Source of the DNA: Thereva unica
Lineage: Eukaryota; Arthropoda; Insecta; Diptera; Therevidae
Reading direction: 5' to 3'
DNA length: 64,000 nucleotides
Assembly: GCA_949987705.1 (NCBI GenBank)
Contig: OX465282.1
Location: forward strand, 6,498,501-6,562,500
Shown here: piece after piece, positions 1-11,569 of the stretch
How the letters are laid out: each line of letters starts with the position of its first letter
Position numbering within the stretch: position 1 is the stretch's first letter
Made by a program: the position numbers and the translations under genes
The notes under the pieces: generated by a model
Database searches by the model: none
The model's input: the letters and a program-made list of their open reading frames with translations, nothing else
Told to the model about the DNA's origin: nothing

Positions 1-241
1 AAGTTAGCAGAGCCATAATCCAGCTCAAAAACAAGTAGTCAGTTTGCTATTATCTTTTTGTGACAATTCTAACTATCACCCAGAAAGATTTCGTCTTGTG
101 TATACTACCTACGCTGCTGCTAACTGGGCGTTGTATACTAACTAACCTACTGCTGTTGGATAACATTTAGTGCACAATGTTGTATTTTTTTTATATGTAA
201 GTCTTAGCTCAGATGTCACCCTTTGTACTACCAGTCCGTCA

Positions 242-1330
242 TGTCGTTCACGTCATGGTCAGGTGTATGGCAGTAAGCTTAGCTCGAAGGAAAGGATAAT
301 ACAGGTTAAAGAGAGTCTGGGGGGTGCATGAGGAGATAGCGATGAGCCTTGCGTTTGAACTCTTCGATGTTATATGAGTTCGGGAATACTGACTGTGAGA
401 GGTTGTTCCACAGTCGAGTTGTTCGCGAACAGAACGAACTTTTAAGCTGATGTGTGCGTGAAAATAAGGGCTGAAGGGGCTAGTCTTGTGTCGAGGGAAA
501 AGCATTGCCGTGGAGGCAGGATGCGTTGCGTTGAATTGCGTTGAAACAGTCGTTTTGGTGGATACGGTAGAATTTCATCAGAGCCGCTACATTCCATCAA
601 TTGAGGAGCAAATGGTCAATAAGTTGGAGAGCGCGGTTTTTCTCCTTGTCCGGCCACGTTAAGGTGGTTCTCGGAGCACCTGCCCAGATATACGAGTTGA
701 ATTCGAGGCGGGACCGATTGTAGGACTTGTAGATTATAGCCCTGGCCGACGACGCCTGATGCAATTTCACATCTTGAAGGAAGAGTACTGCCGCCAGCAA
801 AGCTTTCAAGTGAGTTGAATGGGATTGAGAGTAGGACATTTATAAAAACTTGGGAGAAAGCTGGTGATAGAATTGAGCCCTGGGGAACACCTGAAAAACT
901 CCCAATCCAACGATGAATGCTTTGGTATGCTCAGTTAGGCATACGACCAGTAGATCTTTTAGATCTAAAGCCGTACTGCTTATCGAAAAATATTTGATTG
1001 CGTTTGAGATATTCCATAAGCCTCCTGTTTATTTTTGGAAAGAATAGAAGCGACTGCTATTGGGCGGTAGTTAAAGGGGTCACCTTTTTTCGGAATAGGC
1101 TAAACATGGGCCAGTTTCCAGGAGTCAGAGAAAACTCTGGAGAAGTATGAAAGGGGGTAGAGTTTGCGCAGAGCTTGGTGAGTCGCATTTTTTAAAAAAT
1201 AATTTTGGGTTATGTTATCGGGGACAGTGAATTTATTAGAGTCGAGCACTTTAAGGCATCTGTACAGTTCACGAGTCCTGAAGGTGGTTTATTTGGCTTT
1301 AACTGCGTTCATACACTCTAACGACCTAGG
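242..1330 (-). mobile_element. Non-LTR retrotransposon (LINE) reverse-transcriptase remnant, family A
   Basis: Read on the minus strand, fragments of a reverse transcriptase appear in order across several frames: a stretch with SWKLAHV followed by PIPKKGDPFNYRPIA near 1120-1060, the finger motif GFRSKRSTG near 970, GVPQGSILSP near 880, then SYNRSRLEFNSYIWAGAP around 730-670 and a C-terminal RLWNNLSQSVFPNSYNIEEF near 420-360. These are motifs of CR1/Jockey-group LINE polymerases. The palm part holding the first catalytic Asp and the YADD box is missing, so the copy is internally deleted as well as frameshifted. No intact ORF remains. The same family recurs at about 11290, 31260, 44950 and 47080. 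The clade name is uncertain; that it is a dead LINE is not. Confidence 0.75.
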
Positions 1331-1339
1331 CTTGGTGGA

Positions 1340-4300
1340 TTTGGAAGAATGAGGAATGAATAAGCGCATCTATGATCTGAACCAACAGCAAGAAGCTAGA
1401 ACTATGCAGCAAGAAATAAGCCATATGTTTACTAGACTTTCTAACATAAACTAATCTTGGATTATCACAGTTCCCAACCACAAAAAGCCATAAAAGCTCA
1501 CCCCAAACAATTTTCGGTTAAAAACAAAATGTTTTTAAGTCTCATCTCTCAAGTTACACTTTATTATCCTAAAATTTACGATTGCCACAAAAATACCTCA
1601 ACAAGCGCGCCCCCCCCCCCCCACCTTGAATCGTCTATCAAACCCCCATCCGCAGCACCCTTCACTTTCCCCCAAAAAAAGTACACAATCTACTACTTAC
1701 TACCCTTACTGCTCTTAGTGAAACCAAAATCAACACTCGAATGTGGCAAAGAGAAACTTTCTATGAAAAATGTTATTCGTTTTTTGGGGCTGTTGTTGTT
1801 GTTGTTGTGCGCGTCCCGCAACACTGCAAAACACCCACCGCCGCAGTGTACCCGCTCTATAATACAACATTGAGGTCGTACCAATAACGATGGTGAAGTG
1901 GTTAGGGCGCGCTACGAATATACGTGTTTAATATTTCAAAATTGCCGCAGGTGGAAAATTCGCTCCACTCACAAACATACACCAGCAGCAGGCAGCCATA
2001 AGGGAGAGGGTGGTTTTTCGCGCTGTTGTTGTTTACGTCGTTTTGTTTGTCAACAGGTGTCACCTTTCCGTCTTAAATCCATCGAAGAAATTCGAAAGTA
2101 AAAACGACAATGTTTTTTTTTTTCTTCGTTTCCACTCTTTGTAAGGGCGCAGTAGAGGTAGAGTATGGGTGGGTGATCGACGCCGCCGTATCCGTGTACT
2201 GTGAAGAAACAAAAACGGAAGCGAACAAACCAATCCGCAAGGGGAAACCACCCTCAGTGGAGCACTCTATTCAAGTCTGGTGGCAAGCACTCACCTTGAA
2301 CATCTTCGATAGAATGCTCGAATGCCGTCACTCTGTGTCGTGTTGTTTATAATGTAAAATTATTTGCTGCCCCATTACCTGTGCGACATCACCTTGAAAA
2401 CTCACCCCCACCATTTCTACATCGGATCTCCTTCGCCCCCAAACAATTTCTCACCCCCGTTCCCATTCTAGTTAGATTTAAGCACCACGAATTCTTTGTA
2501 ACTCCTTCCATTACCCAGGAAAAAACCAGAAACTGGCGGTTTTCACCGCTGATGGGGTATGAAGAACAGCAACAGCAAATGCGGATTTGTGAGCCAATAA
2601 TACGCACACACATACACACACAAACATACAGGGTATGCCAAAAATGAAACAGGGTGTAGATGAAAGGGGATGAGGGATTGAAGCACCTAACCAAAAGGAA
2701 TTTCTATTCACATCATTACTCAAACTCAATGTGGGGATTAGACGACGACGACGACGACGAGAAAATGGGATGATGGTGAGCACAGCGTAGCGCGGCGGCA
2801 GCAACACACCATCCAGAAATATAGGTGCACACCAACCACACAACATCCATGAGAAACCGATGAAGAAAGGACGAAAACAGACCGATGTTATGGGGTTGGG
2901 GAGGGAGGGGTGAGCTGGTGGGGACGGCATTAAGGGTCGATTTGGTACGCACAAATAGGATCACATCAATCACGAGGCATTTGAATTTCCAGATGGGCCT
3001 AAGGAGACGGCAGAAACCTCATTTTTTTGTAGGTACACTTAAGGAGGACAAACAGAGACGATAATAGGATACCAGGAATGCCCCCTCTTCTGCCACCACA
3101 TCCCCTCTCCTTTTCACCCAAAAAAGTAAGTTTTATCTCGTTACATCGCATACCACCGTGTCCTTAAAGGATCCTTCCTTCTTCGGTTTCTTCTTCGTCT
3201 TCTTCATCGTTCATAAGAAATTCCAGTATAGTAGTGTTGCCTGGTGCTATGATAAATTTTTCCCTTAGATTCCTTTTGAAACGTGCCATTCGCAGCGGTT
3301 TCTTATCTGCACCAACACCGGCATATTACATTTATATATACATATATCGAGGATACTGCCTCGAGGTGAGAGGGCATCCATCCACTGTGAAAATCCGTTT
3401 TTAGGAAATCATATATCATCGTTTCTCTACCGTCGCATTACCTACCTACTACTGCCCAACCAATATGGCAACCTCTACATCCCCTGCGGATATGTGAAGA
3501 AAGTCTACCCAAGAAATGTACACACAGAGAAAACTCTCGAGCCACCCCCCAGCCACCCAAAAAGGGACACTTTTTATTTAGACCTGACACAAAAGTTGAT
3601 TAAATGAGGGAACAGCATAACACCCCTAAAAACAGCAAAATCAACAGATCACTGTACAAGGGATGGCACAGAAATAAACTCCACATATCCTTCGGCCTGC
3701 CTTTAGGGATTGGGGCTACCCTCAGCTGATGATACAACTGTACTACATAGCATACCGAAAACACAGGCCTTCTGCGGTACGTTGTACGAACGGGGACGTC
3801 TTACCTACTAAAAAGGACCAAAAATTTTGCTATTTTTTTCCAACGGAAATGCAGATAACCAAAAAAAAAAATGCGGACGAAATCAATTTGAAGAAGGACA
3901 AACAAGAGTTTTAAGGACGAACAGAGTGGCGGAGCACATCGAGGGGCTGTAATGGAAACTTTGTAGGTAAACATTTGCTGGTTTTAGACACAAGTGGACA
4001 CAATTTTTGGTGATTTGACACGCAGTAGGACATTCCTCCGTTCTCATTCGATAAAAGTAAGACCAAGCAAAGTTTCTCTAGTTTTTTTTATGTTCTTGAT
4101 GGATTTTGTTTGTCTTTTTGAGAGATTTTTTAGTGGGAGGATGCAATGAAAAATTGATTCGTGGCGCACTGGTCTATTTGCTATTGGGAATGAGAATGTA
4201 ACTTAACATTTAGAAGAGTAACTAAGAAATGGAAATGGGATCAGAACATAGTTTACATTTAAAGAAACGCTGTTGATGTTGCTCTTGTACTATTTCAAGT

Positions 4301-4450
4301 TGGTGTAAGCGGTGATCTATAGAAATGCTTGCATACGAAAATTGCTAGGGGAATGGAGCTTGAACGGAATCTTAGGCGGGGTCTGTAGAGCTACTAATAA
4401 ATAGACAGCCAATTTCCCGGACGCAAAAACGCAAATAAAGTCGAAGCATC
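1340..4450. other. Low-complexity intronic DNA without a supported gene
   Basis: No open frame here resembles a known protein. The stretch carries simple-sequence runs: a poly-C tract near 1610-1621, GTT triplets near 1793-1808, CA-rich DNA near 2605-2630 and a GAC triplet run at about 2741-2761. Short ORFs translate to biased, low-information peptides. I read it as part of syntrophin intron 3 on the minus strand, but no splice site ties it to the gene directly. Confidence 0.5.
2741..2761. repeat. GAC trinucleotide microsatellite
   Basis: Seven consecutive GAC units are visible, flanked by GATTA on the left and GAAAATGG on the right. Nothing suggests that it is translated. Confidence 0.85.
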
Positions 4451-4513
4451 AGGAAATACGCAAAGACGATACTGGAAAGAGCTTTCCGCGATCGTTTGGG
4501 CCGCTCTTTCCAT

Positions 4514-4920
4514 TAGTGATGAGCAAGACTGGTCTTGCACCTTTAGCAAGAAAAGCAAGACCAAGACAATACAGGACAAGGGCAAGACAAGACTGCAAAA
4601 TCAAGATAGCAAGATTTTTTGCTCATCACTAAGTGCCAAAAGTCTTATAGTGATGAGCGAAAAGTCTTGTCTTCCAGATTTAGCAAGACCAATACAAGTC
4701 TGCAAGACTTTCTGCAAGACTTTTTGGAAGACTTCTTGCAAGACTTTTTGCAGGACCTTTTGCTCATCCCTGCAAGACTTTTGGCACTTAGTGATGAGCC
4801 GAAAGTCTTACTATCTTGATCTTTCACTCTTCTGTAGTCCTGTCTTGTCTCAATCTAGCTTTGGTTTTGCTAAATGTGCAAGCAAAGGCAAAACTGCAAG
4901 ATCAGTCTTGCTCATCACTA
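4514..4920. mobile_element. Fold-back (nested palindrome) element of the CAAGAC family, complete copy
   Basis: The ends are inverted: TAGTGATGAGCAAGACTGGT on the left and the complement of almost the same sequence, ending GTCTTGCTCATCACTA, on the right. An inner inverted pair, CACTAAGTGCCAAAAGTCTT near 4627 and AAGACTTTTGGCACTTAGTG near 4775, makes the element a palindrome inside a palindrome. The loop consists of roughly 15-bp direct repeats of the type TGCAAGACTTTTTGG (about 4700-4760). The peptides rich in Lys-Ser-Cys or Cys-Lys-Thr-Phe that these repeats encode are artefacts of the repeat. TA at each tip would fit a Tc1/mariner-type target site. The element appears to sit in or beside the transposase relic that follows. 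Partial copies lie at 28185-28519 and 45140-45290. Confidence 0.7.
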
Positions 4921-5110
4921 CTTTCGAGGAATATCTTATACCCAAACTCAAAGAACACCCGCCGTATAGTTCACACTCGTGGTCTCAACAGGATGGGGCC
5001 ACCACACCGCATATAGCAAGTTACAAAAGACCCATCATTCATCATCAGAGATACCTTAAAGCAAAAGTGTACGATAGGAACCACTCGAAATTGAAAGAAA
5101 ATGTGAAGTG
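4921..5110 (+). pseudogene. IS630-Tc1/mariner superfamily transposase fragment
   Basis: In one plus frame the translation contains EEYLIPKLKE, then WSQQDGATTPHIA, then YLKAKVYDRNHSKLKENVK before a stop. QQDGAT-P-H is the conserved block around the second catalytic Asp of mariner-like transposases, and YLK-KVY with LKENV comes from the region after the third acidic residue. The part between them (the usual RSPDL-P-D block) has been lost, so this is a dead internal-deletion copy. Related fragments are at 18561-18870 (+) and 32210-32696 (-). The fold-back element at 4514-4920 abuts its 5' side. Confidence 0.7.
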
Positions 5111-5529
5111 AGCACTATTCTTCAATCTCTACGGCAGCGTGTGGCTCAAGATACTGTGAATGTGTACACCGCGACGGAAAAGATTTAGTCGGAGTAATTT
5201 TTAAAAAATAAAATCTGTAATGAACACTTTGATTGGGTGCCCGAAGAGGCCAACCATCGCCACTCACACAATAACTTGTAAATTTTCGACTATAATCCAA
5301 ACATCCTCCCCAAGGTGGTACCCTGAGTCTCCCGAGAAAAGCTGCTAGTCGGGGGGTCGAGGTGTGGGGAAACTCTGAAGATACCACCTCGTTGCTTGCA
5401 TCACCACTTATCTTTCAATAGAGCGCCTCCATACAGGCGGACACAGAATGCGCATAAGGACGCTGAGGCCATCTGGAAGATAAGAGAAGGAGAGAGCTGC
5501 TTACATAATGTTGTATTGAGGCTATGCCT

Positions 5530-5990
5530 CAGTGGGATCGAATTATGCGCGAAGGAAGCTATCTGAAAGCGTTGGTAGGCAGTTCTCTGATCAGCAAAAT
5601 GGGAAAACAAGTTTCCGTAAGAATCTAGGTATGGGAAGAGATCATTCAGTCATAACCTGCCTTAAGATGCTGGGAGTGATGATCGACCATATGAATCATT
5701 TTAAAATACACTTGGAGGGCATGGCGGATAAAGCATCCGCTATTTGTGTAGTATTTCCAAGAATGCTGCCCAACGTCAGGGCCCAAATCGATCCGTCGCC
5801 GCCTAATGGTTAGCTGAATTCCGCCGTCGTATGTTCCCAAGTCCAGGGTGTAAAAGGAGGAGGGTGGTCGACTAGCCGAATTTACCAGAATCGAGAAACC
5901 GAAGAAGCTAGGCAAGAAACCGCATTTTTTAAAGCGGCACCGACAGCAGCGTATTCGTTGAGGGGGACGTCCCGCTCGGACCAAAGAAGA
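5530..5990 (+). mobile_element. R1/LOA-like LINE fragment (C-terminal polymerase) and an RTE-type 3' end
   Basis: The plus-strand frame beginning near 5650 gives MLGVMIDHMNHFKIHLEGMA followed by KASAICVVFPRMLPN, the thumb region of R1/LOA-clade reverse transcriptases (the LGVMID block). The frame dies at 5813. At 5938-5990 a different sequence follows, with ACCGACAGCAGCGTATTCGT and an AAG-triplet tail (AAAGAAGAAGAAG). The same 3' sequence ends the LINE fragment at 6385-6800, so a second, 5'-truncated LINE 3' end probably lies directly against the first fragment. Confidence 0.65.
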
Positions 5991-6384
5991 AGAAGACAGT
6001 ATAGCTCAGGCTAGTTTTACGCAGTGGCAGTGTGGGCAGCAGCGTTGAACAAGAGAGCCAAAAAAGAAAATGGATAGCCGCATACAGACTAAAGTTGGAA
6101 ACTGATACGCGCGTGCGTACATTGCGTGCTTGGATTCCGACTAGTCTTTTAAAAGTAACCAATAAATCTAAGCGACGAGTGCATGTGTCTATTGTGTATG
6201 CTTGTGATTGGGTATTTTAGACTATGACGAATGCGGCATGCGCAAAAGTTAAAAGTAGGCAAACTTTTGCATTGCGTGTATTCCGTTTGCGTAACTATAT
6301 GCCAGTTTGCATTTGAATGCACGCACTTCTATTATATCAATCACCATACGCACGCGTATGGAAAGGAACAAAAACGCCTTTACT

Positions 6385-6800
6385 AAACGTTGATCCTTCC
6401 GATTCTTCTTTATGGATCGGAAACATGGACACGTCAACAAGCTCGAGGTCGCAAATGCGATGAAGATTCTTGGTGTTTCACTCCGCGATCACCTTCGAAA
6501 CGAGACATACAAAAAGGCGATCAACAGACACTAATCGAAGAAGAAATGCAAAAACGTCGATTATGGTGTTTTGGACATATTTGCGAGACCGTCCGACAGA
6601 CTGGAAAATTCAACGATCTGCACCGAAGAAACCCTTGCTAAAAATATCGAGGGCCTCTTAAAGAATCAACTATTATCAGTTATTGAGGCTTGAAAAGTCG
6701 CCAAACAGCATCAAGAATGGAAACAAATCGTGAAAGGAGCTCAAGACCAGGCGGAACCGACAGCAGTGTATTCGTTGCGCTAACGTCCCGCTCGAACTGC
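6385..6800 (+). mobile_element. RTE-like LINE C-terminal fragment
   Basis: Across three plus frames one can follow ILPILLYGSETWT, then MKILGVSLRDHLRNETYKKA and KRRLWCFGHICETV, then a C-terminal segment ending in a decayed KIVKGAQDQA-like run. This is the order found at the C-terminus of LINE polymerases whose tails carry LYGSETW and RLRWFGH motifs. At least two frameshifts separate the blocks, so it is non-functional. The terminal sequence ACCGACAGCAGTGTATTCGT is shared with position 5938. Confidence 0.7.
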
Positions 6801-7611
6801 CAGCTAACGGATTAAAGACCGCATGCACCAAAGTACGCATGTATCTGTCTACAGCTTAAGCATCCTTTCCGTGGGTTGCGCATACAGGACCATATCCAAC
6901 CATGCAGCGTGCATGATAGCGGGAATTATTAACATAGAAATACTGGCGAGAGAAGGCATGGGTCTTTATGATCCAAAATATGTTGGACGGGAGACAAATT
7001 CGATGCGACTTCAGATGACACACTGCGAGTCAGTAACATAATGGCAAGGCAAGGGAGATGAGTCTGTTAGCGTGCACTCGCCTTTTTTGGTTCTATGTGA
7101 AAGATGAAACAGAACGCAAGCACGCAACTATCTGTCAGCAAAAATTTGATGCCTATTACGGATCGTCTGCACGCACCGCACGACAGCATATATCTGTTTC
7201 CAACTTAACAATATTAATGGCAAGACTGCGTTTCAATCTTTTTTTTTTGGTAGCGTATGATCGCTGCTTTTAGAATTCTATGGACACTTTCAATCATTCA
7301 GTCGCTTACTAGCCTGATCGTTGCCTTTTTCCCCCAGATGAGCCAGACAGAATAGTTTTTTATGATTAATTATCGAACTGGTTCAGGAACGTAATGTCGA
7401 ATGTTGCCTTCACTGTTGTCGCCACAGCACTTTCCACGGGCTATTGTAGTCGAATTTTTAAAGTTTAGCGGCGTCTAATGAACACTTAAAGTGTGTCACT
7501 ATTCAACGTTCTGTGTTTTTAGAGAGAACAAAGCTATCTAAACCCTCTTCAACCTGCGCCCGCGAAAAGTTGTTATTTTTGTTTATCTTTTGCTATTGGC
7601 ATTTCGTCCTT

Positions 7612-7720
7612 CCAAGTGCGAGTGTCTTTTTGCCAAGCAGACTCCCGACTAAGTGCTAAACACGTCTAATGCTGCTTGACCTTCATGATCGAAGGAGAAC
7701 CGATCTATGGAGTATGGCAC
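7612..7720. repeat. Dispersed repeat, copy 1
   Basis: By eye about 70% of the bases match the segment at 47688-47792, including the blocks CTAAGTGCTAA/CTAAGTACTAA and GCTTGACC/GCTTGGCC in the same order. The second copy lies inside the LINE relic at 47-48.7 kb, so this is probably an untranslated LINE-derived piece. Neither copy has an open frame of note. Confidence 0.5.
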
Positions 7721-7819
7721 TAAAGGGCACCCTTTGTACCAACCATCGTTATTGCCTGAAATATGAGTCACATCATAATTTTATACGTATCTTTACCAAA
7801 CCAAATTACTTGTGCGATT

Positions 7820-9250
7820 GATACATATAGATCAAGGATCGTGTGCATGCACCTTCTTGTTGATCGTCGTCGATTTATTCTTTCCATCTCTAATCTTAGT
7901 CTCATGTAGAGCTACTCTTAATGGAACTATTCAGTTGACGAAACTAATTAGTCTCTGTTATACTGTTCTTGATGACGTTGAATTCGATCCAGGGGATACA
8001 GCTCTAAGGCTTAAAGTTAAAATTTGAAAAAACAAAAGTCTTCTCCACTTTAATCCGAAAAGTTCAGAGATATATCTAAAACCATTGTGCCAGCAGCAAT
8101 AGGTAAGACTAAACCTGTTAAGCAATAATCCTGATAAAAAACTTTGCGCTGTGCGAAATGGGAATACAAGAAGATTTCCTAAAGGATAAAATACACTCCC
8201 AAATAAGAAACGATCATTCTCAACGTGTGATCTGCTTCAATTCATCCCCTATTTTTTTTGCCACATACTTACATCAGCTTACATCGCTTACTGATAAAGT
8301 AATAAATTTATCCTTAAGAAAAGTTAACCCACAGGAATTGTTTCTATTTTGCTTGGAAGACAGTAGCAGAGTCTCGCTCCTTGTATTCCACTCATCCCCA
8401 AACCTACCCCCACCACAACACAATCTACCTAAAATGAAATGCGGGAAAATAGATGCATGCAGACACACTCATCCATCCCTCTGATGACTTCTACTTTTCT
8501 TTTTGGGGTTGCTTTACTTCATCTCCCCATTTTTCTCCCCGACCCATCCCTTTATTTTTAGATTCTTTTTTATACATAACGGACCGTGAAAAGACATCCT
8601 TGAGATTATTGGTATTCTTAAGAAGGATTCTTTTTTTTTTATAAAGAAGAAGAATAAGTCTCCTATCAGACAAAGGCAGGTGGATGATGATGGTTGTTGC
8701 TGTTGCTGCTTCCTTACAGGATTTACCGGAACAGAGAAGGGTGGGCTTGTTGCAATCGGAAGAAAAATGAGACACTCTTCAACCTGTGTGAAGGAAGGGA
8801 TGCCGGAGCTGGGGAGGGGGTTATGGCAACCTAGAGGGTTAGTAGTAAGAAGACATCAGGTTAAACCAACTGAAACAAATGGTGGAGAAAAATTATGGCC
8901 CCATTGAGAAATGTCAGTCAAGTTGAATGGATAAGAGAGATTGAAAGTGTATATATAGGTAGAGGAGAGAGTAGTAAACTGTTTAGGAGGGTCTCTTGAG
9001 ATGTGTCATTTTTTATTTTGGCTTAATAGTTAGCTTCCCTCGTCTACACTTTCTTTAAAAAGGAAACAAAAAATAAAAAAAAATAAAAAATACGAGTATG
9101 TTGACATTGGGTTAGGGAAATGAATTGAGTGGGAATAAGTAGCTGCATTTATTGGTGAAATACACCTAGTGGAGAGAGAGGTTTTGAGATGTTGTAGCAT
9201 AGAAAAAATTTGGATGTTATGACTTCATGACCGAGCTGTTTTTTCAAGCA
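7820..9250. other. Intronic DNA without a supported gene
   Basis: I see no protein-like frame and no paired termini here. There is a short TG-rich triplet stretch near 8682-8710 (GATGATGGTTGTTGCTGTTG) and A/T homopolymer runs near 8630 and 9065-9090. The short ORFs of both strands give low-information peptides. Confidence 0.45.
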
Positions 9251-9459
9251 AATGGCATGATATGCTCAATTGACTTATTTTGCAGTTGACATGACAAATT
9301 GTTTGTTACGAAAGTCGGTAGCAGATGTAATTGATTTCCAGCCGACTGATGATCGCGCAATCTCTCTAATGTCTGCAAACTAGCAAGATACCAATCATTC
9401 ATTAATCGTCGTAGTTATCAATTGTTTTTTTACTTATTGTTTACCTCTTTTGATCCTAT

Positions 9460-9640
9460 TCATTTTGGTGACCCCGACGTAATGCTCCACAGAAGCGTTT
9501 GCACTCGATTGGACCATCATACCATAGTTAACAAATTAATGGATCAATTAGCCGAAAAATAGAGAAATCTTAGCGAAAGCACTCAGTAACTGGTAACCAA
9601 TTCCCAAAGGGTTTCAGCGTCACAAAGGACCGTAGCCAAT
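9460..9640 (+). mobile_element. LTR-retrotransposon leader-like sequence with possible gag start
   Basis: TTTTGGTGACCCCGACGTAA at about 9463 resembles the junction between a 5' LTR and the primer-binding/leader region of insect LTR retrotransposons. Immediately downstream an ATG at 9481 opens a frame beginning MLHRSVCTRLDHHTIVNKLM, followed by a Gln/Ser-rich stretch typical of gag N-termini, broken by stops. No second LTR or pol segment is recognisable nearby. Assignment rests on the leader motif and the position of the frame only. Confidence 0.4.
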
Positions 9641-9860
9641 TTAGACGAGTTTTAAACCATTGAGATCTCCGTACGACAGTTGCACAGAGCAAGGCCCCAT
9701 TGAGAATACTAGTTCACTGCGTGGATTCATGTCCTTATTGTCCCAGTTTTCTTTTTCTTGGGCAGCAACAGTAGGAAGTATTTATTTTTGCTGCACAACC
9801 TTTAAAAGCGCTGCTTATGTAAAATATCTGGATACAGGATACTGGTAGGATAGTGGTGCA

Positions 9861-9883
9861 TATCCCACCGCTGCCACCATTTA
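9861..9883 (-). mobile_element. LTR-retrotransposon leader motif (GGTGGCAGCGGTGGGATA type)
   Basis: On the minus strand this reads AAATGGTGGCAGCGGTGGGA. The same block occurs at 19857-19880 on the plus strand and at 52541-52565 on the minus strand, each time next to otherwise unrelated sequence. Such a motif fits a primer-binding/leader junction of a Ty3/gypsy-like element. The body of the element is not recognisable at this copy. Confidence 0.35.
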
Positions 9884-10149
9884 TTTTATGTTGATCTTCT
9901 AACTAACAGAAAGGACTTTGGAGAACATTCAAGTAAAAGATGTACACTAGCTCTTTTCCTTAGGTTGGATTTTTAATAAAAACCTGAACTGAGCACAGCC
10001 CGAAAGATCAATTCGCTTCGCTCACACAAGAATATGAAGAACTAAGGAGTTGATCTCTGTCTTCACCAAAAATACATTTATACACACTTTTAAATAAAGT
10101 ATTTTAGTTAGGAAAGACTGTGCGTTCGTTTCCTCGCAGAAAAAGGCGT

Positions 10150-10830
10150 TGGGTTGTAGAAGCCCACTTCTCCACAGATGATGTGAATCTATCGATACCC
10201 ACCTATTCCGCCATGCTATGAAGAACCCTAAAAAGGCTGACTAAAGCTGTACAAGAAAGCTATTGCTTCAGCCAAGGCAGATACAAGGCAGGGATTGTCA
10301 ATCTATCGAGTGTCTAGGAGACTCTCACAGACTATGCCGGATCCTCTCCAAAGAATACTCTAGTTCATCTTTCATAAGAGCTTGGACGGATTCGCAGGCA
10401 GATTCTACGGCAGGCAGAGTGCTACTGAGCACACACTTTCCTGGATGCTAGGAAATTAAATGTAAAGGAGCAAAGATACTCAAAGGACTATATTTATGCA
10501 GACATGACCTAGTGTCAGGAATGTTTCCAATCGTGGAAGCTTGCCTGAATAGTGTTAGCAGACGAGCTAAACTGATCTTATTCTATTCACCCAATTCACT
10601 GTATCCTCCAAACTAAAATTTCTAGGTCTTCTCCTCTACCCAAAACTCAACTCCTAAGCGAAAATCAGGGAAAGGGTAAAAAAGCTTGCATAGCCATAGC
10701 ACGGTCTCAAGCAAAAGATGGTCAGACATGGGTGGATTTCGACAGCTTTGATATGTTCAGTCTTCACGTCCGGCTCGCTGGTGCTCACTAGGACCTATAA
10801 TATCATAAAATTGTTCCCGAGGATGGCGAG
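10150..10830 (+). mobile_element. Jockey-like LINE polymerase fragment, heavily decayed
   Basis: Plus-strand pieces include AWTDSQADSTAG with LLSTHFPGC (10398-10448), matching the linker before the polymerase of Jockey/I-type elements. Further on, a decayed LGVLLDPKLN-like block and a K(K)A..AL..C-like block lie around 10610-10720, followed by a stretch where a WIYTAIVRP-type motif would be expected. Every block is in a different frame and stops are frequent. It is a fossil; clade assignment is tentative. Confidence 0.5.
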
Positions 10831-11284
10831 AAAAGAGCAACAAGGCCATGAGAGGCTGAGGGAACTCGGGAATTTGACCGACGGAATCCAGAGCATGGAC
10901 TTAACAACCCTACGGTCGGTTTCAACACCTTGAACTTACTACCACAGGGTATTGTCGCCACCACTGCAGACGACCTTCCCCTAGATTGACCTTCAAGAAA
11001 AACGGAGAGAGGTCAAAGAATCATAACAAATTCACTAAACGAAATACTGCCTCATTACTTATAAAACCTGTACCAATCTTGCTTCTGTCACAATGTACAA
11101 AGTTTGGTGTGCTGACCCATCTCTTAACATCAAGGGTATTACTAAATATGAGAATTTGAGATCACATATTCCAAATTGCCAGCTTTCTTTTTCCACCTAC
11201 AGCCAGGACCATAATGTATAAGTCCAATATTTGGTCACAAGTTGAGTCCAACTGCTACATTTGAGATGGCGCCTCGAAAACTGC

Positions 11285-11560
11285 GGCTAGAAGGGATACA
11301 AAACTACCGAATCATCGGAGATGGCAGGTTTTGCACCTCCATTGACTCTTTCAGCCATCGCAGGAATGTAGCAGTCTTATGAAAATTGTGCCGCTATACG
11401 ACGACTTACGACTATAGTGACTGTTCCACTCAAATCTCTGCCTCCCTGACTGCTCGGCAATATTTTTCCTGCAGTATAAGATCAGCCCGTTTGGCTCAAC
11501 ACATCACATTTCGCCTTCCCCCTTTTTGACCACAAACCACGTCTAAACGTTCGTTTCTGA
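11285..11560 (+). mobile_element. LINE family A C-terminal fragment
   Basis: In the plus strand CATTGACTCTTTCAGCCATC encodes a SIDSFSHRRNVAVL block, a conserved C-terminal motif of family A. Remnants of its serine-rich tail follow out of frame. The same block, SLSHGRNVAAL, appears at 48335 (+). Stops directly after the motif show that the copy is dead. Confidence 0.6.
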
Positions 11561-11569
11561 ATAGAACAA

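Noticed and set aside
2389..2954. Two long overlapping minus frames (101 and 147 codons)
   Set aside because: Both cover CA- and GAC-microsatellites and translate to Cys/Val and Arg runs; no domain and no splice context.
4619..4827. Overlapping ORFs on both strands with repeated CKTFCKTF or KSCKKSC peptides, at first like a Cys-rich or antimicrobial peptide
   Set aside because: They are translations of 15-bp DNA repeats inside a palindromic element; the same happens at 28115-28446.
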